From Pseudobythopirellula maris (GTDB taxonomy: Bacteria > Planctomycetota > Planctomycetia > Pirellulales > Lacipirellulaceae): a stretch of 64,000 nucleotides of DNA. Position 1 is the stretch's first letter; each line of letters opens with the position of its first letter. This document shows positions 26,042 through 34,090 of this stretch, piece by piece. The translations under genes and the position numbers were made by a program. The notes below the pieces were generated by a model. That model was not told the origin of the DNA, ran no database searches, and saw only the letters and a program-made list of their open reading frames with translations. The stretch covers positions 558,001 through 622,000 of the forward strand of contig NZ_SJPQ01000001.1 of assembly GCF_007859945.1 (NCBI RefSeq), in the 5' to 3' direction.

Positions 26042-26209
26042 ATGTTGAGTTGGGCCCTTACGTTTCTTGTCATTGCGTTGATTGCTGCTGTACTTGGCTT
26101 CGGCGGCGTCGCCGGCGCGGCTACGGGCATCGCGCAGATCCTGTTCTACGCCTTCCTCGTGCTGTTCCTCGTGAGCCTCATTGTCCCCCACTTCCGTAAG
26201 TCGGTATAG
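26042..26209 (+). CDS. DUF1328 (UPF0391) small membrane protein
   Basis: A 55-residue membrane protein. Two hydrophobic helices ([22 protein letters not shown] and [18 protein letters not shown]) around a GAATGIAQ turn are the exact pattern of the DUF1328/YtjA family, whose members are induced by stress in many bacteria. Function unknown. ATG at 26042 follows AGGAG with good spacing (actAGGAGattgtcATG). It is the first gene of a run of plus-strand small membrane and stress genes. It is 50 bp upstream of the next small gene. Confidence 0.93.
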   Translation: MLSWALTFLVIALIAAVLGFGGVAGAATGIAQILFYAFLVLFLVSLIVPHFRKSV

Positions 26210-26259
26210 ACAAGACACTACCCGACCGAGCCCCCAGCTGATTTAGAAAGGAGCACCCC

Positions 26260-26478
26260 ATGCGTGCTTTACTGATTGTTGCACTACTGGCCGTTGTGCT
26301 GGCCTTGATCGGCTGGGTGACGTTCTACGTGGGTCCTGATCGAACGGGCGTTGACGTCGATACGCAACGTATCGAACAGGACATCTCTGGACTGAAAGAC
26401 TCGGCCGAGCAACTCGGTGACCGGTTCACTGAGAACAACGAGGTCGAACCCGACGTGGAAGCGGGCGTTGAGCCCTGA
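26260..26478 (+). CDS. Small single-TM protein
   Basis: A 72-residue protein: an N-terminal membrane helix (about residues 2-25, ALLIVALLAVVLALIGWVTFYVG) followed by a soluble acidic helix (DTQRIEQDISGLKDSAEQLGDRF) and a Glu/Pro tail. No named family is recognised. A strong ribosome site (AAAGGAG) precedes ATG. It lies between the DUF1328 gene and a terminator, so the two small genes form one short operon typical of envelope-stress genes. Confidence 0.8.
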   Translation: MRALLIVALLAVVLALIGWVTFYVGPDRTGVDVDTQRIEQDISGLKDSAEQLGDRFTENNEVEPDVEAGVEP

Positions 26479-26522
26479 TCCCTCGCCCTGGTGATACCAG
26501 GGCCCCTTGATGGGATCAGGGC
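26472..26522. repeat. Nested hairpin across the stop codon
   Basis: GCCCTGATCCC (26472-26482) pairs perfectly with 26512-26522, and inside it CCCTGGT-gat-ACCAGGG (26486-26502) forms a second perfect hairpin. The outer arm contains the stop codon of the small membrane protein. It has no T run, so it is more likely an mRNA-stabilising or recoding-neutral structure, or a recombination/attachment-type palindrome, than a terminator. Confidence 0.8.
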
Positions 26523-26542
26523 CATGTCCCACTACGTTCGAT

Positions 26543-26582
26543 AAGCCCCGCTGCTAGCCGCTGGCGAGCCGGGGCTTTTTTT
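26543..26582 (+). terminator. Intrinsic terminator
   Basis: AAGCCCCG (26543-26550) pairs with CGGGGCTT (26570-26577), followed by a T run to 26582. It ends the two-gene small membrane operon and sits just upstream of the PP2C-like gene. Confidence 0.88.
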
Positions 26583-26611
26583 CTTGGAGTTCAAAGTTTC
26601 ACGAGGAGTTC

Positions 26612-27607
26612 ATGGCAATGAAACAGCTCGATATCGCCGCGTCTGGCGTCTGCCGCGATCCTGGTGAGAGCGTGGCGCACCACCTCGTCGCCTCGCTGAG
26701 TCGCTCGGCGCGCGTTAGGCAGTCGTCGCTGCATATGGCGAATGACTCCCGGCTGTTCGGCCCGCCCCAAGCACAGCTGCTCATCGTGTCCGAAGGCGCC
26801 GGCGACGAGCCGACGCGGATGGCGGCGGCCACCGCCGTCGACGCCGTCGGCAGGGCATTGCTCCGCGACGACGAGTGGCTCCTGAGCCTTAGATCGGAAA
26901 ATCACGAAGAGGTCGCCGTCCAATTGGCCGACGCCGTGAAACAAGCGGCCCACGGATTGCCCGGGACACAGTCGGACGACGACAACACCGCGTTAAATCC
27001 CCACGTGTCGCTCACCGCGGCGTTGCTCGCTTGGCCTTGGGTTGTGGTCGCCCATGTGGGAGATTCGGCAGCCGTTGTGCTCAGGCACGGTTCGCCCCTG
27101 CAGCTTACCGCTAGCCACACCGCCGCCGCGGAGTTGGTCGCCTCGGGCAGGGTGGCCGAGGCCCCCGACGCCGATTCGCCATTGGGCCGCTGGGTCGCCA
27201 ACCGGCTCGACGACCCCGATCAAATGGCCATTGAAACGGTGGTCGACGAATTGCAGGAGGGTGACCTGTTTTGCCTCGGGGTCAGCGGCGTGCTGGCCAC
27301 GCTGCACGACGAGTCGTTCGTCCGCGAGGCGTGCAAAGCACCGCACCACGCCCGCCGGATCGCCGATGACACAATCGATCACGCGAAGCAAACCGACGAC
27401 CGCCCCAGCCTGGCGGTGGTGGTCGCCAAACTCGGCGACCACGACGACGAAAGCCTTTACGCTGAGGCCGACGCTCTCGAAAAAGACCAAGAACAAACCA
27501 ACTCCGCCACGCCTTCCGCCCCTCCGGCTTTAGAGCCGGCTCTGGCGGAAGAAGAAACACGACTCACGCCCGAAACACCCACCAAAGCCCTCGATCACCA
27601 GCGCTAG
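26612..27607 (+). CDS. PP2C-like protein, probably a pseudophosphatase
   Basis: A 331-residue protein with the order of a PP2C-type Ser/Thr phosphatase. The best-kept motif is AHVGDSAAVVLRHGSPLQLTASHT near residue 148 (canonical VGDSRAYL...QLTxDH). The metal-binding motifs are altered: the usual ADGMGG reads SEGAGDEPTR (near 60), the SDGL motif reads VSGVLATL (near 228), and the last DN reads DDRPSLAVVV (near 270). At least two of the metal aspartates are missing. The tail beyond residue 290 is disordered Pro/Glu/Ala. GAGGAG precedes ATG; a second ATG 6 nt later is possible. The ExoD gene starts 10 bp after it. Confidence 0.75.
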   Translation: MAMKQLDIAASGVCRDPGESVAHHLVASLSRSARVRQSSLHMANDSRLFGPPQAQLLIVSEGAGDEPTRMAAATAVDAVGRALLRDDEWLLSLRSENHEEVAVQLADAVKQAAHGLPGTQSDDDNTALNPHVSLTAALLAWPWVVVAHVGDSAAVVLRHGSPLQLTASHTAAAELVASGRVAEAPDADSPLGRWVANRLDDPDQMAIETVVDELQEGDLFCLGVSGVLATLHDESFVREACKAPHHARRIADDTIDHAKQTDDRPSLAVVVAKLGDHDDESLYAEADALEKDQEQTNSATPSAPPALEPALAEEETRLTPETPTKALDHQR

Positions 27608-27617
27608 GGAAAGCCCG

Positions 27618-28208
27618 ATGTCCGCCGCCGCTCAAACCACCAAGCTATCCGACCTGTTCGATTCGCTCGTCGACAACACGTCGGGAGAGAAAGTCTCCAT
27701 CGGCGACCTGATGGACGCGCTCGACACACGCACCTTCGGGCCGTTGCTCCTGCTGCCGGGAATTATCGCCGCCTCGCCGATCGGCGCCGTCCCCGGCATG
27801 TCGATCGTCACCGGCTCGATGATCATCTTGATCGCCGGGCAGATTCTGATCGGCCGCAAGAAGCCTTGGTTGCCCAATCGGCTACTCGAATTCGAGTTCA
27901 GCCGCGACCGCCTCACGGCGACCAAAAAGAAACTGGGCCCCTGGATGGAATGGGCCGAGCGGCCGATCCAGGCGCGTTACCCCGTGTTGGTCGATCCCCC
28001 GGCCGCCCAGATCGTCGCCGTTGCTTGCATCTTGCTCGCTCTGACCTTTTACCCGCTGGCGCTCTTCCCGTTCGGCGTCTTCCTGCCCGCCACAGCGGTT
28101 TGCTTCTACGCGTTAGGGCTGTCGTCTCGCGACGGGCTGCTAACGCTGTTCGCCGCGGTGCTCACGACCGCGAGCCTCTGGGCGCTGTACGCCTTCTGGC
28201 CCTTCTGA
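27618..28208 (+). CDS. ExoD-family membrane protein
   Basis: A 196-residue integral membrane protein of the ExoD family (exopolysaccharide synthesis, named in Sinorhizobium; exact function unknown). The N-terminal LSDLFDSLV...VSIGDLMDALDTRTFGPLLLLPGIIAASPIGAVPGMSIVTG is the hallmark; the GPLLLLP...PIGAVPG block is strongly conserved in the family. Three or four membrane segments follow (about residues 55-90, 130-150, 150-170, 175-195). The gene lies 10 bp after the PP2C-like gene and 35 bp before the DUF4112 gene, so they are one operon. It may affect surface polysaccharide or alkali tolerance. Confidence 0.9.
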   Translation: MSAAAQTTKLSDLFDSLVDNTSGEKVSIGDLMDALDTRTFGPLLLLPGIIAASPIGAVPGMSIVTGSMIILIAGQILIGRKKPWLPNRLLEFEFSRDRLTATKKKLGPWMEWAERPIQARYPVLVDPPAAQIVAVACILLALTFYPLALFPFGVFLPATAVCFYALGLSSRDGLLTLFAAVLTTASLWALYAFWPF

Positions 28209-28243
28209 GCGGCGACCACCCCACCCCCCATAGGAACACCGCC

Positions 28244-28690
28244 ATGCGTAGCGAAGCACGAAATTGGTTTAGCGAATTCGAGAACCAGCGCACCCGGTCG
28301 CTCGGATCGATGATCGACCGAGTCGACGTGGAGCGGCTCGCCTCGCAGCTCGACGACGCCTTCCGAGTGCCCGGCACGAACATTCGGTTCGGCTGGGACA
28401 GCATCATTGGCCTGGTGCCCGGCGTGGGCGACGCGGCCACCACGTTGCTGGCCATCGCCCCGGTGTTGGCGGCCTACCGCGAGGGCGTTGGCCGCTGGAC
28501 GCTCGCCCGCATGATTGGGAACGTGGCGCTCGACGCCACGCTCGGCGCCGTTCCGATTCTGGGCGACGCGTTCGACCTCTTCTTCAAAGCGAACCGCCGC
28601 AACCTGCGACACCTCAAACGCCACCGTGAGAAAACCGGCCGGTTAGGGCCGAACGGCTGGGTGAGTACGGAGCAGCAACCGGGGGAATGA
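28244..28690 (+). CDS. DUF4112 protein
   Basis: A 148-residue membrane-associated protein of the DUF4112 family. Hallmarks are the pattern LDDAFRVPGTNIRFGWDSIIGLVPGVGDAATTLLA (near residue 40), MIGNVALDATLGAVPILGDAFDLFFKANRRN (near 95) and a basic C-terminal stretch. Two weakly hydrophobic glycine-rich helices are likely membrane-inserted. Function unknown. The same strand and short spacing link it to ExoD and the PP2C-like gene. The frame opens earlier inside exoD, but ATG at 28244 is where the family begins. Confidence 0.9.
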   Translation: MRSEARNWFSEFENQRTRSLGSMIDRVDVERLASQLDDAFRVPGTNIRFGWDSIIGLVPGVGDAATTLLAIAPVLAAYREGVGRWTLARMIGNVALDATLGAVPILGDAFDLFFKANRRNLRHLKRHREKTGRLGPNGWVSTEQQPGE

Positions 28691-28723
28691 TACGCTTCGC
28701 GAAGCTGCTAAAACGCGACGCCC

Positions 28724-29209
28724 TCAGTGCAAGTGCGACAAATTCGATTCGTTCACTTGCTCGTTGAGGGTCCAGAAATCGTAAATCACCCCGACGCCAA
28801 ACAGACCGATGGTCAGAAAATAGATGATGCCGGTGATCCATTTCCCCATGTAGAACCGATGAACGCCGAGCACGCCCAGGAACGTCAACAGCAACCAGGC
28901 GATCGTGTGATTCAGCGGACCGGGCACCGCATCGTTGCTTGCCTCGTCCTGCATTGAGGGGATGAGGAACAGGTCGATGATCCAGCCGATAAACAGCAAA
29001 CCGAGCGTGAAGAACCAGATCGTGCCGGTGATTGGCTTGCCGTAGTAAAATCGGTGCGAGCCAAGGAACCCGAACACCCATAAGGCGTAGCCAACGATCA
29101 GGTAATGCGATTGCTCGCCCCCCTCCGCATGACTCAGGTCCGCGTCGTGAGGCGGGTTCGCGTCGTAAGGGGGGGCGGTCGCGGTCCGTGGGGTGGCGGG
29201 AGTTACCAT
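28724..29209 (-). CDS. Tandem TM2-domain membrane protein
   Basis: A 161-residue protein with two consecutive TM2 domains. Each is a pair of helices around a short turn with the signature GxHRFYxGKxxTG: FGFLGSHRFYYGKPITGTIWFF near residue 45 and LGVLGVHRFYMGKWITGIIYFL near residue 110. It has about four membrane segments in total. The N-terminal 35 residues are Pro/Ala/Asp-rich and polar. TM2 proteins are of unknown function in bacteria. The gene converges with the DUF4112 gene and lies 28 bp downstream of the phosphodiesterase gene on the same strand. Confidence 0.92.
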   Translation of the reverse strand: MVTPATPRTATAPPYDANPPHDADLSHAEGGEQSHYLIVGYALWVFGFLGSHRFYYGKPITGTIWFFTLGLLFIGWIIDLFLIPSMQDEASNDAVPGPLNHTIAWLLLTFLGVLGVHRFYMGKWITGIIYFLTIGLFGVGVIYDFWTLNEQVNESNLSHLH

Positions 29210-29237
29210 GTACTTGGATTCCTGAAAGTAGGTGCAT

Positions 29238-30794
29238 TTAGCTGATAGCGGCTAGCTTCTTCGCTTGAGGCTGCTCGACCCCAAGCGCAGCCAAGCAAAG
29301 CGGCGTGATGTCGGTGATCGATGCAAACTCGGGCGACTCCACCCCGGCGGGCAATCCCGCGGTTATCAAGACCGATTCCGAGTCGCAGCGATGCAGCGAG
29401 CCGTGTGAGCTCGCGTCGTGCAGATCGGTGCCCGGCAGAGTGAATTCGTAGCCTGGACGGGCCGTAAGCCACAACGCCGGCTGGCAGGCGGGTCCTCCCT
29501 GGGCAATACGCCCCAGGGCATCAGGGTATTCGCTTGTGACTAAGCGATCTTGGCCACCTCGCTCCTCGATACGTGCGCCGATCACAGCCAGTTCCCCGTT
29601 CAGGCGCCAACTTTGGCCACGATCGTCGGTCGCTAGCGCCCAGCCCGCCGGCGGCGCGCCGCTGGACAACTCGTGGGGGGCAAAGGTCAAGCGTCCCCGC
29701 TCGGCAGTCCACACACGAAATACACGCTCCGCCGGGTCGAACCAAACCGCTTGATCGATCCGCTCGTCGACAAGTATCGTTTCGGCGAGGCGCGGCAACG
29801 CGTTCTCATCGCCGGGCCGCACAGCCACCTGGGCCGCACGCATGTTGGGGCACACCATCAGCTCATCGCCCTCACGCCAGTCGCTTCCGGCGGCAGGGAA
29901 CCGACGGCCCTCGAGCAATTTCTCCAAGGCGATGCCGCGGCGATCGGCGTTCGGTTCAAGGTCGTTGTGGCCGTGGTCTCCCACCACCACGACGGCAGTC
30001 GTTTCGAGCCAGGCTGCGATCCCGCCGTGCCGCTGGGCGAGGGCCCCGAGTGCTTGGTCGACTTTTTCGACACACGGGAGCGCCTGTTCGGCGCCGTGGT
30101 CGTGGCTCTCGAAGTCGTTGTCGGGGAAATAGGCCACGATGAGGTCGGCCTCCTCGTCCGAAAGGTCGAACGCCTCGAGCATAGCGCGGGTGGCGTCGTC
30201 ATTGAAGCCGAACCGGCGGCTAGCCCCGCCGGGGATCTCGGGCGCCGGCGCGCCGCTCAGTGGCGTGCCGACGAACTCGCCTTGGAACAGCCACTCGGGT
30301 CCGAGCACCGACGACGCCAGCTGGACGCCGGGCATCAGGTCGGTGAGCAGGCTCGATTGGACGTCGTGAGCAATGCCTCCGCGACGCCACATCAGGTTGA
30401 GCCCCGCCGACCTGAGCCCATCGACCGCCGCCTTCTCGTAGATGGTAGGTACGCCGAGCAATTCGTCGTTGAGCGTTAGCAGGAAGTCGTCGAAGTACTC
30501 GCCGAGGCCCTCGCGTAGCATCACGGCAGGAGCCGAGCCGAAGTACTCAACTTCGCGGCGGGGCCGGTCGAACCAGAAAGCGCCTTGCACCCCGTGCTCG
30601 GCCGGGCCCTTGCCCGTCACGATCGATCCCGTAGCCGCCGGGGTGATGGAGGGGTAAATCGATGTGCAGCTTTGCATACGCCCCGACTCGGCCAAGGCGG
30701 CGAGGGTGGGCAAACGGCCCTTGCGAATAGCCTCGGGTATCAACCCCCAGCTGAGCCCATCGATAATGATCAGCAGCACTTGCTTGTTGGGCAT
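29238..30794 (-). CDS. Type I phosphodiesterase/nucleotide pyrophosphatase-family protein
   Basis: A 518-residue hydrolase of the alkaline-phosphatase superfamily. Metal-binding residues appear in order: Asp in IIIDGLSWGLIP (residue about 10), the nucleophile Thr in SITPAATGSI (near 50), Asp and His in FPDNDFESHDHG (near 225), DH in VVGDHGHND (near 270) and His in SSHGSLHR near 470. A complete two-zinc site is therefore plausible. It has no signal peptide, so it should act in the cytoplasm; the substrate is unknown. ATG at 30794 is preceded by GGGAG with good spacing; a 42-residue upstream extension is rejected. Confidence 0.9.
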   Translation of the reverse strand: MPNKQVLLIIIDGLSWGLIPEAIRKGRLPTLAALAESGRMQSCTSIYPSITPAATGSIVTGKGPAEHGVQGAFWFDRPRREVEYFGSAPAVMLREGLGEYFDDFLLTLNDELLGVPTIYEKAAVDGLRSAGLNLMWRRGGIAHDVQSSLLTDLMPGVQLASSVLGPEWLFQGEFVGTPLSGAPAPEIPGGASRRFGFNDDATRAMLEAFDLSDEEADLIVAYFPDNDFESHDHGAEQALPCVEKVDQALGALAQRHGGIAAWLETTAVVVVGDHGHNDLEPNADRRGIALEKLLEGRRFPAAGSDWREGDELMVCPNMRAAQVAVRPGDENALPRLAETILVDERIDQAVWFDPAERVFRVWTAERGRLTFAPHELSSGAPPAGWALATDDRGQSWRLNGELAVIGARIEERGGQDRLVTSEYPDALGRIAQGGPACQPALWLTARPGYEFTLPGTDLHDASSHGSLHRCDSESVLITAGLPAGVESPEFASITDITPLCLAALGVEQPQAKKLAAIS

Positions 30795-31228
30795 CCCTAT
30801 CTCCCTTCGAGTGTCTCGCCCTGAGTGTCCGACCGGCCTGCTCAAAGCACCACGTAGATCCATGACAGGCAGACCCCGTAGGAGGGATCTAGTGCGGAAG
30901 GCAAGCATTTCCGGCGCCATCCGATGTGCACGGGATACGTAGGGAGCAGACTGCTAGAGCCTGGTCATTTAGAGCCCTACACCTACAAAACTGACTGGAA
31001 GGCTTCCAAGGTGATCGCAAGCCGACCACCCCGGGTGGCCGTTTATTAGATTCCCAGTTTTCGACTGACTCCAAAGCCCGCAATTGGAAGCGGTTGGCCC
31101 CTAAACGCGCGACTTGGCACGGCGTCTGCATCTAGCTGGCATCGAGGCAAGCGAAACGCTCAAAGTCGAGATTTCGCTCGCCCCGTGAAATCCACTCAAT
31201 CGAGCCCCCAACTCAAGCGAGTAGTGCA
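30795..31228. other. Intergenic region
   Basis: About 430 bp between the phosphodiesterase gene and a possible small membrane gene. Composition is less GC-rich than nearby genes. A short GC-rich palindrome (GACCACCCCGGGTGGCC near 31022) is the only structure noted. No gene, RNA or repeat is evident. Confidence 0.35.
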
Positions 31229-31687
31229 ATGGGCACCGCCAGACGGATCAACCGAATCAGCGCCTTTTATCCCGACGCATCCAGCGCTTCGCTCTATCAA
31301 AGTGGGGCTGAGCCAAGGGGGTTTTACCGTGCTTCCAACGCTGGTCGTCCGCAGAGCGTTTCCAATCCTTTCGGCCCTTCAGCTACGGAGCCGACGCCAC
31401 TCTCGTCAAATCATCGGCTCGGTGGCCCCTCAGCAGCCCTCGCCGCGAGCGTGGCTTTGTCGGTCAGTTCGGCAACGATGATCTTGGCGGGCGTCGCTGG
31501 ACTGCTGGGGTTCACGATAACGATCTCCCCCGCAGCGGTACTGGCGACGTTAGGGCTTCTGGGCGTCGTCTGTGGATTGCTCACGATGTACAGCGCATCG
31601 ATCGCTCTGATTGTGGCGGGAGACGATGTGCTGGATAAGCACGATCGTCAAGCAAAAGCCACTAAGAACCAAATTACCAGCAGCTAA
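31229..31687 (+). CDS. Possible small two-TM membrane protein
   Basis: A frame of 152 codons. Its second half (residues about 70-130) codes for two strongly hydrophobic segments (MILAGVAGLLGFTITI and AVLATLGLLGVVCGLLTMY), then a charged tail with DDVLDKHDRQAKATK, which looks like a genuine membrane protein. The first half is low in coding character and no ribosome site precedes the first ATG, so the real start may be internal. It is on the same strand as the Dps gene that follows. No family is recognised. Confidence 0.4.
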   Translation: MGTARRINRISAFYPDASSASLYQSGAEPRGFYRASNAGRPQSVSNPFGPSATEPTPLSSNHRLGGPSAALAASVALSVSSATMILAGVAGLLGFTITISPAAVLATLGLLGVVCGLLTMYSASIALIVAGDDVLDKHDRQAKATKNQITSS

Positions 31688-31768
31688 AGCGGCTATGTGA
31701 GCCCACCGGCCAGCATGCCCCCACATTCAACTAGCAAACTAAAGACTACGCAGGATCTAAAAACAGAT

Positions 31769-32242
31769 ATGAAGACTCTCTCAAGGCATGTCGTTGAAGG
31801 CGAATCGAGGACCGCAACCATTGCGGCCCTACAGAACTGCTTGGCGGATTTGATCGATCTCGCTTTGCAGGGCAAGCAAGCCCATTGGAACGTAGTTGGC
31901 TCTAGCTTCCGAGCCGTTCACCTGCAGCTCGACGAGATCATCGCCACCACCCGCGACGGCTCCGACGCCGTTGCCGAACGGATCGTCACGCTTGGTGACC
32001 CGGCCGAAGGCTTGCCCTCCTACGTGGCCGAAAAATCGCGTCTCGCAGCCTACCCTTCCGGCCTGCAGTCGGTAAGCGACACCGTGACCCAGGTGGCGGA
32101 CCGGCTACAGAAGGCAATCCAAGGCTTACGCGAAGCTATCGAGACTGTTAGCGACCTCGACCCGATCAGCGAGGACCTCTTGGTTGGGTTGACCGGGGCT
32201 CTCGAGAAGCACCTTTGGATGGTCCAAGCCCAAGAGGCCTAA
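31769..32242 (+). CDS. dps: Dps-family ferritin-like protein
   Basis: A 157-residue protein that would form a 12-subunit shell, oxidise Fe(II) with peroxide and protect DNA. The conserved ferroxidase-site segments are KQAHWNVVGSSF (His near residue 39) and the Asp/Glu helix HLQLDEIIATTRDGSDAVAERIVTLGD. The helix-rich C-terminus ends HLWMVQAQEA. Earlier in-frame starts at 31697 and 31715 would lengthen the N-terminus; I choose 31769 because Dps chains usually begin 10-15 residues before this helix. It fits the stress character of the preceding cluster. Confidence 0.9.
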   Translation: MKTLSRHVVEGESRTATIAALQNCLADLIDLALQGKQAHWNVVGSSFRAVHLQLDEIIATTRDGSDAVAERIVTLGDPAEGLPSYVAEKSRLAAYPSGLQSVSDTVTQVADRLQKAIQGLREAIETVSDLDPISEDLLVGLTGALEKHLWMVQAQEA

Positions 32243-32437
32243 CTGCTAAGACGACATTGATGCGAGTGTGACGCGAGGCGTGCTTCCCCCGGCGGATCCA
32301 TGAACGGTCCGCCGTGGGGTCGCGCGTCATCGCCCATCTACTCCAAGGGATTGCAGGCCCCACCGAACAAGCGGACGATGGGAGAGGCCAACAACGCAAT
32401 CGATACCACGAGCTCAAGCTTACCCCCCTACAGAAGC

Positions 32438-33955
32438 ATGCCCAGTCTTATTTCGATTGACGATGATCGTTCAGTCCATCACCTTGTGAGCCGCGCCCTT
32501 GAAGGGATGGGGGTGGGGGTCATCCCCGCGTTGACGGCGAGCGAAGGGATCGAGGCGATTTCTAATCATCAGCCTGATGCGGTGCTGCTCGACGTGATGC
32601 TGCCGGACATGTCGGGGCTCGACGCGTTCAAGCTCATACGCGAGAAGGACCCGCGGCTCCCGGTAATCATCGCCACGGCGGCCGGCAGCAGCGACACCGC
32701 CATCGAGGCGATGAAGCTCGGCGCGTTCGACTACCTGACCAAGCCGATCGACGTGGAGCACCTCGAACGGTTGGTGGGCCACGCCATCCAATCGCGGCGG
32801 CTGGCGAGTGTGCCGGTCGGCATGAACAACCTCACGAAGCCCGAAGACAAAGGCGACGCCTTCGTAGGCCGCTGCCCTTCGATGCAAGAGGTCTTCAAGG
32901 CCGTGGGCCGTGTCGCCCAGCAAGACGTGCCGGTGTTGGTGCGTGGTGAAAGCGGCACCGGCAAGGAATTGGTCGCCCGGGCGATATTCCAGCACGGCGC
33001 CCGGTCCCAAGGGCCCTTCCTTGCCGTCAACTGCGCGGCTCTTTCCGAGACGCTGCTCGAGAGCGAGCTCTTCGGCCATGAGAAGGGCGCTTTCACGGGC
33101 GCCCACGACCGCCGCATCGGCAAGTTCGAACAGTGCAACGGGGGCACCATCTTCCTCGACGAGGTGGGCGACATGTCGCCACTCGTCCAGAGCAAAGTGC
33201 TCCGCCTCCTCCAGCAGCAAAAATTCGAACGCGTGGGCGGCAACTCGACGATCGAGACCAACGTGCGAATCGTCTCGGCGACCAACCGCGACCTGGAAAA
33301 AATGTGCGAAGAGGGCGACTTCCGCAACGACCTCTTCTACCGACTCAACGGTTACACAATCACCCTGCCGCCGTTGCGCACGCGTGGCGACGACCGCGTG
33401 CTGCTTTTGCAGCACTTCCTGGCCCAACTCAACAAGGAGCTTGGCCGCGACGTGAACGGCGTGGCGCCCGACGCCATGCAGCGACTGCTGGACTACGATT
33501 GGCCCGGCAACGTACGCGAGATGCAGAGCGTTGTGAAGCAAGCGTTGTTGCACTGCACCGGCCCGGTGCTAATGGCCTCAGCGTTGCCGGCAGAGGTGCA
33601 TTCCTCGGCCGTCAAGCCACGCTCCGACTCACACGGCGTTACCTCGGCGACGGAGCGGGGAGAAGAACACCCGCAGCAAGGCGGGACAAGCGACGAAGCA
33701 GGTCACGCCGCAGCCAATGGCTCGGCCGCTTCCTTCGCCTCGTTTATCGACGATCGGCTAGTGGCCGGTGGAGGCGAACTCTACGCCGAAACGCTCGCCC
33801 ACATGGAGCGTGAGTTGCTCACCCGGGTGCTCACCCGCACCGGCGGCAACCAGTCGGAAGCCTCTCGGATCTTGGGCATAACTCGCGGCAGCCTGCGGAA
33901 CAAGATCCGCACTAACGGCATCGTGATTGGTCCTGACATCACCGTGAAGCAGTAG
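32438..33955 (+). CDS. NtrC-type sigma-54-dependent response regulator
   Basis: A protein of about 505 residues with three domains. The receiver (about 1-115) has DDD at the start and phospho-Asp in VLLDVMLPDMSG. The AAA+ sigma-54 interaction domain (about 145-385) has Walker A GESGTGKE, the sigma-54 contact loop GAFTGA, Walker B TIFLDEVGDM and an arginine-finger region. A Fis-type helix-turn-helix at the end reads TGGNQSEASRILGITRGSLRNKI. All key residues are intact, so it should activate sigma-54 promoters when phosphorylated. The ATG at 32438 sits at the natural receiver start; in-frame ATGs upstream extend it with non-family sequence. It is about 130 bp from the convergent hybrid kinase gene, a likely partner. 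Confidence 0.92.
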   Translation: MPSLISIDDDRSVHHLVSRALEGMGVGVIPALTASEGIEAISNHQPDAVLLDVMLPDMSGLDAFKLIREKDPRLPVIIATAAGSSDTAIEAMKLGAFDYLTKPIDVEHLERLVGHAIQSRRLASVPVGMNNLTKPEDKGDAFVGRCPSMQEVFKAVGRVAQQDVPVLVRGESGTGKELVARAIFQHGARSQGPFLAVNCAALSETLLESELFGHEKGAFTGAHDRRIGKFEQCNGGTIFLDEVGDMSPLVQSKVLRLLQQQKFERVGGNSTIETNVRIVSATNRDLEKMCEEGDFRNDLFYRLNGYTITLPPLRTRGDDRVLLLQHFLAQLNKELGRDVNGVAPDAMQRLLDYDWPGNVREMQSVVKQALLHCTGPVLMASALPAEVHSSAVKPRSDSHGVTSATERGEEHPQQGGTSDEAGHAAANGSAASFASFIDDRLVAGGGELYAETLAHMERELLTRVLTRTGGNQSEASRILGITRGSLRNKIRTNGIVIGPDITVKQ

Positions 33956-34053
33956 CACGCCTACTGCTACGGGAGCGTACTTGCTGCTGCAGAACGTTTA
34001 TGAGCTGCGTAGGCAGCTTGTGCTGCATCGATAAGATGACGCCCGTCGAGATG

Positions 34054-34083
34054 CTTGTATCCGCGTCCGAATACAAGTTTCTT
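34054..34083. terminator. Weak intrinsic terminator between convergent genes
   Basis: CTTGTAT (34054-34060) pairs with ATACAAG (34071-34077) around a 10-nt loop, followed by TTTCTT on the plus strand and by a short A/T stretch on the other side. It lies between the ends of the sigma-54 regulator gene and the hybrid kinase gene. The stem is short, so efficiency is uncertain. Confidence 0.5.
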
Positions 34084-34090
34084 ACAACGC

